This document shows positions 43,702-64,000 of a stretch of 64,000 nucleotides of DNA, piece by piece. The stretch is from Xestospongia muta (lineage: Eukaryota > Porifera > Demospongiae > Haplosclerida > Petrosiidae): assembly GCA_963693285.1 (NCBI GenBank), contig OY848918.1, positions 6,143,876 to 6,207,875 on the forward strand, in the 5' to 3' direction. The position numbers and the translations under genes are program-made. Below the pieces are notes generated by a model. It was not told where the DNA came from, ran no database searches, and was given only the letters and a program-made list of their open reading frames with translations. Within the stretch, counting starts at the first letter, position 1. The number at the start of each line of letters is the position of its first letter.

Positions 43702-46700
43702 TTAGTCAACCACTAAAACTTCTCTAGAACCACTGACATCTCTTCCTTTTGAGAGTGAGTTAGTCTTCGTTGTTGAGACACTGCTTTGAAAATGTTGCGA
43801 ATATCGCATGTTGATATAATAGAGCACACTATGACTAAAACGATAAGCATTTTGTCTGTTTTCGACAGGATACAATATTGGCGGAGACTTGGTACAATAG
43901 TAATGAAGGGCACGGCGAAATTTTACATAGTCCATACTCTTCTCTCCCAAAAATGAACTCCAAAGTTTGGCGACTTCCTTTGGTTCCTTAATTAGAAACT
44001 CCATTGTTGCATAAGGATTCCATTGAATGTAGTCTGAATTAGTATTGGAGAGAAGCAAGTCTAACAGAAACTGCCAGAGTTGTGTCTGTTGTTGTTCTTC
44101 AGGAAAGGCTGGGGATTGTCCTTCACAAGTTGATTCTTCTCCGTCACTTCTGTCATCCATAACGGAACTAGTTATGACTCTTGATCGTTTCAAAGGAGGT
44201 GACGATGGCTCTTTCTTTAGTAGAGATGAAATGTGAGAGTAGTTGTTAGTAGGTGGAGAAGGAGTTGAAGTAGTATACTGTGTGTGTGGACGTTTTTGAC
44301 CAATTTTTGGATTGGAAATATGATGCGATTGAGAGAAAGAGTTGATAGTAGGTGTGGTCACTGTAGAGATGAGTGATGCTTTCAACTTGCTTGTGTTGCA
44401 GTCACTGTAACCATTTTGTGTTCTAGGGGATGTAGTTATATTTGCAGCAGATGTGGTAACAACAGTAGAGCCATTTGAAACAACATAGAGATTTGAGGGT
44501 GTGGCTTGTTGAGGAAGCATCGTGGGAAGGTAGTATGCAAGAGAGCTAGTAATGGGTAGTGTCAGATATGGGTACGTGGAAAGAAGTGGCGAGGGATACA
44601 TAAGAGAGGTGGGACCAAGTTGTAAAGAGTTTGTAGAAGGAAGAAGATATGGATTAACATTAGACATTACCGAAGGTTGGACAGAAAGAGAGTCTGTTGG
44701 GTAATGTAGTGGAGTGACCAGCTGTTGTCTGAGCACTCCTTCTACACCACTGGAGTCAGCAGAGGCCATTTTTATTTCACGTTGTTGTTCTTCTTTTTCT
44801 TTTTTAATAATAGCTTGCTGTCTTTTTAATCGAAGTCTCTCCCATTTTTTAACCCTTTGAGACAAAATTTTTTCCATTTGTTGTGACCATTCCTCATTCT
44901 CTTCAAAGTACAGATCTTTACGTCGTTTGAATGTCATTTCATTCAGCAACCTCGTTGGACTGTCTTTGCTAGTAGTATCAGGCTTTGGAAAAACTTTAGG
45001 TTTCTCCAGAAGTAGACGTTTTAATTGTGTTGCATTGCGAGCTTCGGGACTTTCCCTGTGTTTGCGACTAAAGAGATATTTACTAATTAACATCTGATGT
45101 CTTGCGGTGATATTAATGTTGTTTGTGTAAGGTTTAGTTTTTAAATGTTGGGGAGGTGGTAATGTCAAATGAGGTGGAAGACTCAATCGTCGTTTTAGAA
45201 TGCTAGCTGGAACTGGGGCTCCATTTTCCTGACGGAGTTTGTTATTAAGTCCATTAGACACTTTTTGTTTCTTAATAATCCAACGAGGGATAGTTTTGTT
45301 GGAGGATTTATGTTGAGGTGGAGACATTGCTTGTGCCGTGGGTGAAGGTGTTTGACGTTCCCTCTGGGGAGAAGTGTGACCCATAGCGTTATTAGCTGGA
45401 CTCTCGAGACAATTTTTGATCCCATTTGTATTAAAATCTGTAGTAAAAAGTGATAAAAGAATTAGTAATTTAGCGATCTTGTGTACACAATTAATTGTTA
45501 TCTCCGTCTCTCTCTCCACATGTGTAAACTATGATTCACAAATCTCTAATTCAAAGCGTACACTTAGTGTAAATAGAAGCTCAATTCATCAATACTCTAT
45601 TGTCAATGGAAGAAAGTACAAATTGCCTACTACAATGGACACAGTGCTCACTCAAATGAGGAATAGTGTCAAATACACCTATAATACACCTGTTTCTATA
45701 GATACCACTAAAATGCATTAACTGAGACCTTGGCAATGGGTGCATGCTCTTGAGGGTAATGATCTCAAACTGAGTACACATGTCTCCTATTGTAGGGGAA
45801 CAATGATCTAATCCAACCTCTACACTGTGATCTCAAGTTCATGCCACAGAACTCCATTCATTGGAAACTGTAGACACGGTAATTGATGAATAATTACAAT
45901 AACCATATACAGTATTAAAGAATGAACAAAGAACAGTTCTATCTCTCCTCTCCACTGCTCATATTATACTTTAGGTATACTCACTGACCTGTCAATTGAC
46001 TTCCTTTGTTAAGCCATATGAATGTGTTATGGGAAAACACAATAGCAAGAACTACATTCTCTATGAGTTTAGTGATCATGGCAGGAGAGAGCAGCTGCAA
46101 CCAAAACTCATTAAATAGCTTTTTAGTGACACGAATTGAAAGCGGATGCAAGGTGAGGCCTTTGTAGTGAATGGTGCTCAATAGAACAAAATTGACTCCA
46201 GCACAAGTTGAAATAAGTTTTGTGACATCTGAAAGTCTGTTTTTTGTACCGAGAAGAAGTGATAAAGACACTGAGTCATTGTCTGAAGGTGGAAATTCTA
46301 TCAATTCTCCTGTGGAGTGAAAAAAAAAGAAAGTGTAATTATGCGTGGGCGTACAAAGCTTGAGGTCAGTGTATAAGATTACATAATGACAAACCACATA
46401 AACAGTAAAACCAGCCGTCACTATGGTTACAAATTCACCACACTTCATTCCGTAAAATTATGGAATGCAAACCACTTACCTAGAGCTCTTGAAGTATCTT
46501 CAGCACTGCACAGAGCACGAGGTAACTGTACATTATGTATATGCAAAACAGGCCATGGAGCATTATAACCAGCTCCTACACAAAGTGGAAAATTGGGTGA
46601 GTGAATGTGAAGAAGCTGCATGAACATTTGGGTGAAAGATTTTTCTGTCTCTTGTTCTGTGGGTAGTCCAATACATATACACACTCTATTCTGTAAAGCA

Positions 46701-47224
46701 TTAGTAAATGCTGTAGGAAGAGACAGCTGATCACAGCCAGAACTCCACTTCACTAGACTGTTTGGTTTTTTATTTAGTCCAAAAGGGTGTAGAATGCCTG
46801 GTTCACCACCTGTGACCCAGGTGTCAGCTTGATCCATGGAGAAACCAGGTTGCTGCATTGCTTCCTCGCAGATAGTGTCAGGGTGTAGATAGACGACAAG
46901 TGCACCCAGACGCTGCAGATCTATAATATGTTGCAGCAGAGGCGTTTGCAACAGCGTACAGTCAGACAGTGAGAAGGTTTCCTGTAACCATTGATGGAGT
47001 ATTCTGTTCTCCTTCAATACTCGCAGACACTCCACGGTGGTGGTCGCATTGTCTTGACCTACTGTTGTGGCTGCTTCTGTTAGCTGTGTCTTGAATGCAG
47101 AGTACGATAATGGTGGTATATAGCTACTATCTCTTGCAACGAGAGACGATGCAAACTCTGTTCCTAGTATGAACAGCGTATTTTCGGGTTGTATTTCCAC
47201 ACGAGGTTCCATTATTTCATTCAA
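43702..47224 (-). CDS. SE-B: SIR2-like / ETS-domain fusion protein, degenerate SIR2 site
   Basis: Minus-strand exons 47224-46480, 46309-45989 and 45437-43702 give 933 aa (929 if the second ATG at 47212 is used). The SIR2-like fold is the most eroded of the three: FILGTEFAS (18-26), WLQETF (79-84), VYLHPDTIC (111-119) and ILHPFG (144-149), so Asn has become His114 and the LHxHG His has become Phe148. Exon 2 encodes the shared middle domain (LFNEFWLQLL...VVLAIVF). Exon 3 holds a linker with a charged, probably coiled-coil stretch (EENEEWSQQMEK then KKWERLRLKRQQAI), LKKEP, KRSRVITS, and an ETS domain (TQLWQFLLDLLL, 807-896) without the intron that precedes it in SE-A and SE-C. The recognition helix is VKFRRALHYYC: the first Arg is kept, the second is His. 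Confidence 0.85.
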
Positions 47225-47507
47225 ACTTCTTAAGCTATTCTAGCTACACTGTTCGTACCTTCGACGATGCTCACTATCTCCTTTGAGAGCTTTGCAGTGG
47301 AATTTATATAACAAGCAAACTGACACGACCTCTTTGGTGTGTAGTTATATATGACTTCGGGAGCGTCGCACATAAACAGAAAATGAATACGCTTGTGTTA
47401 TTTATTTGTGGTCATCTAAGGTCAAAAGGACGTATTCCGGATTAGTGGCCCGACCTTTTGTACTTGGTGCACTTAGTACTTTGCGCTAATATACACTTCC
47501 TAACAAA
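47225..47507. promoter_or_regulatory. Head-to-head (bidirectional) promoter of SE-B and the WD40 gene
   Basis: The start codons of two divergent genes are 283 bp apart, so both promoters must overlap here. ETS-type cores are present: CCGGAA on the minus strand at 47435-47440 and GGAAGT on the minus strand at 47495-47500, the latter in the WD40 gene leader. No clear TATA box is seen. Confidence 0.6.
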
Positions 47508-63852
<16,345 letters not shown>

Positions 63853-64000
63853 GTAAGAAGCCCCAAAGAGACTACAACTTCTCTTCTAGGAAGAGATATA
63901 TTACAAATCTGTGTTGAATGAAATTACATAATTTTATGAATGCATGTGTACATATTTACATGTATACATGTATACATCAAAAGATAATTGTAATATGAGA

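Overview
The window is AT-rich metazoan nuclear DNA. It carries multi-exon genes with GT-AG introns (many of only 40-120 bp, a few of 2-5.5 kb) and very many microsatellites and minisatellites. The gene set (XRCC1, a DCAF8-type CUL4 adaptor, an XPR1-type phosphate exporter, ETS transcription factors, an FN3 receptor) is animal. The compact genes and long (CT)n tracts suggest an early-branching animal such as a demosponge (Amphimedon-like). That assignment is inference from style, not proof. Exon structures were built by hand; the reading frame was carried through every junction, and the totals of the complete genes divide by three.

Layout. (1) 245-4781 (+): last five visible exons of an FN3-type single-pass receptor with SH3-ligand motifs in its tail; one intron holds a MITE-like element with long inverted repeats. 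(2) 5633-7759 (+): intronless XPR1/EXS phosphate exporter homologue with a weak SPX region. (3) 7980-20882 (+): XRCC1, 19 exons, 586 aa. (4) 21655-29305 (+), 43702-47224 (-) and 35719-43269 (-): three paralogous genes, called here SE-A, SE-B and SE-C, each encoding an N-terminal SIR2-like domain, a shared helical middle domain, a long Ser/Thr/Pro linker and a C-terminal ETS DNA-binding domain. (5) 29676-35360 (+): DCAF8-like WD40 protein lying between SE-A and SE-C. (6) 47508 to beyond the right edge (+): a large WD40 protein, 23 exons visible, sharing a 283-bp head-to-head promoter with SE-B and containing an assembly gap flanked by a false-looking duplication.

The main discovery candidate is the SIR2-like/ETS fusion family. 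SE-A keeps an orthodox ETS recognition helix. SE-B keeps the first of its two DNA-contacting arginines and SE-C keeps the second. All three have replaced the Asn of the SIR2-like T-N-Y-D motif, and SE-B has also lost the LHxHG histidine, so the SIR2 fold is probably a non-catalytic binding or assembly module. The SE-A promoter carries a cluster of GGAAGT/CCGGAA sites, which suggests ETS auto- or cross-regulation. A second pattern is that nearly every long (CT)n microsatellite in the window forms the polypyrimidine tract of a coding exon's acceptor, always CT on the sense strand.
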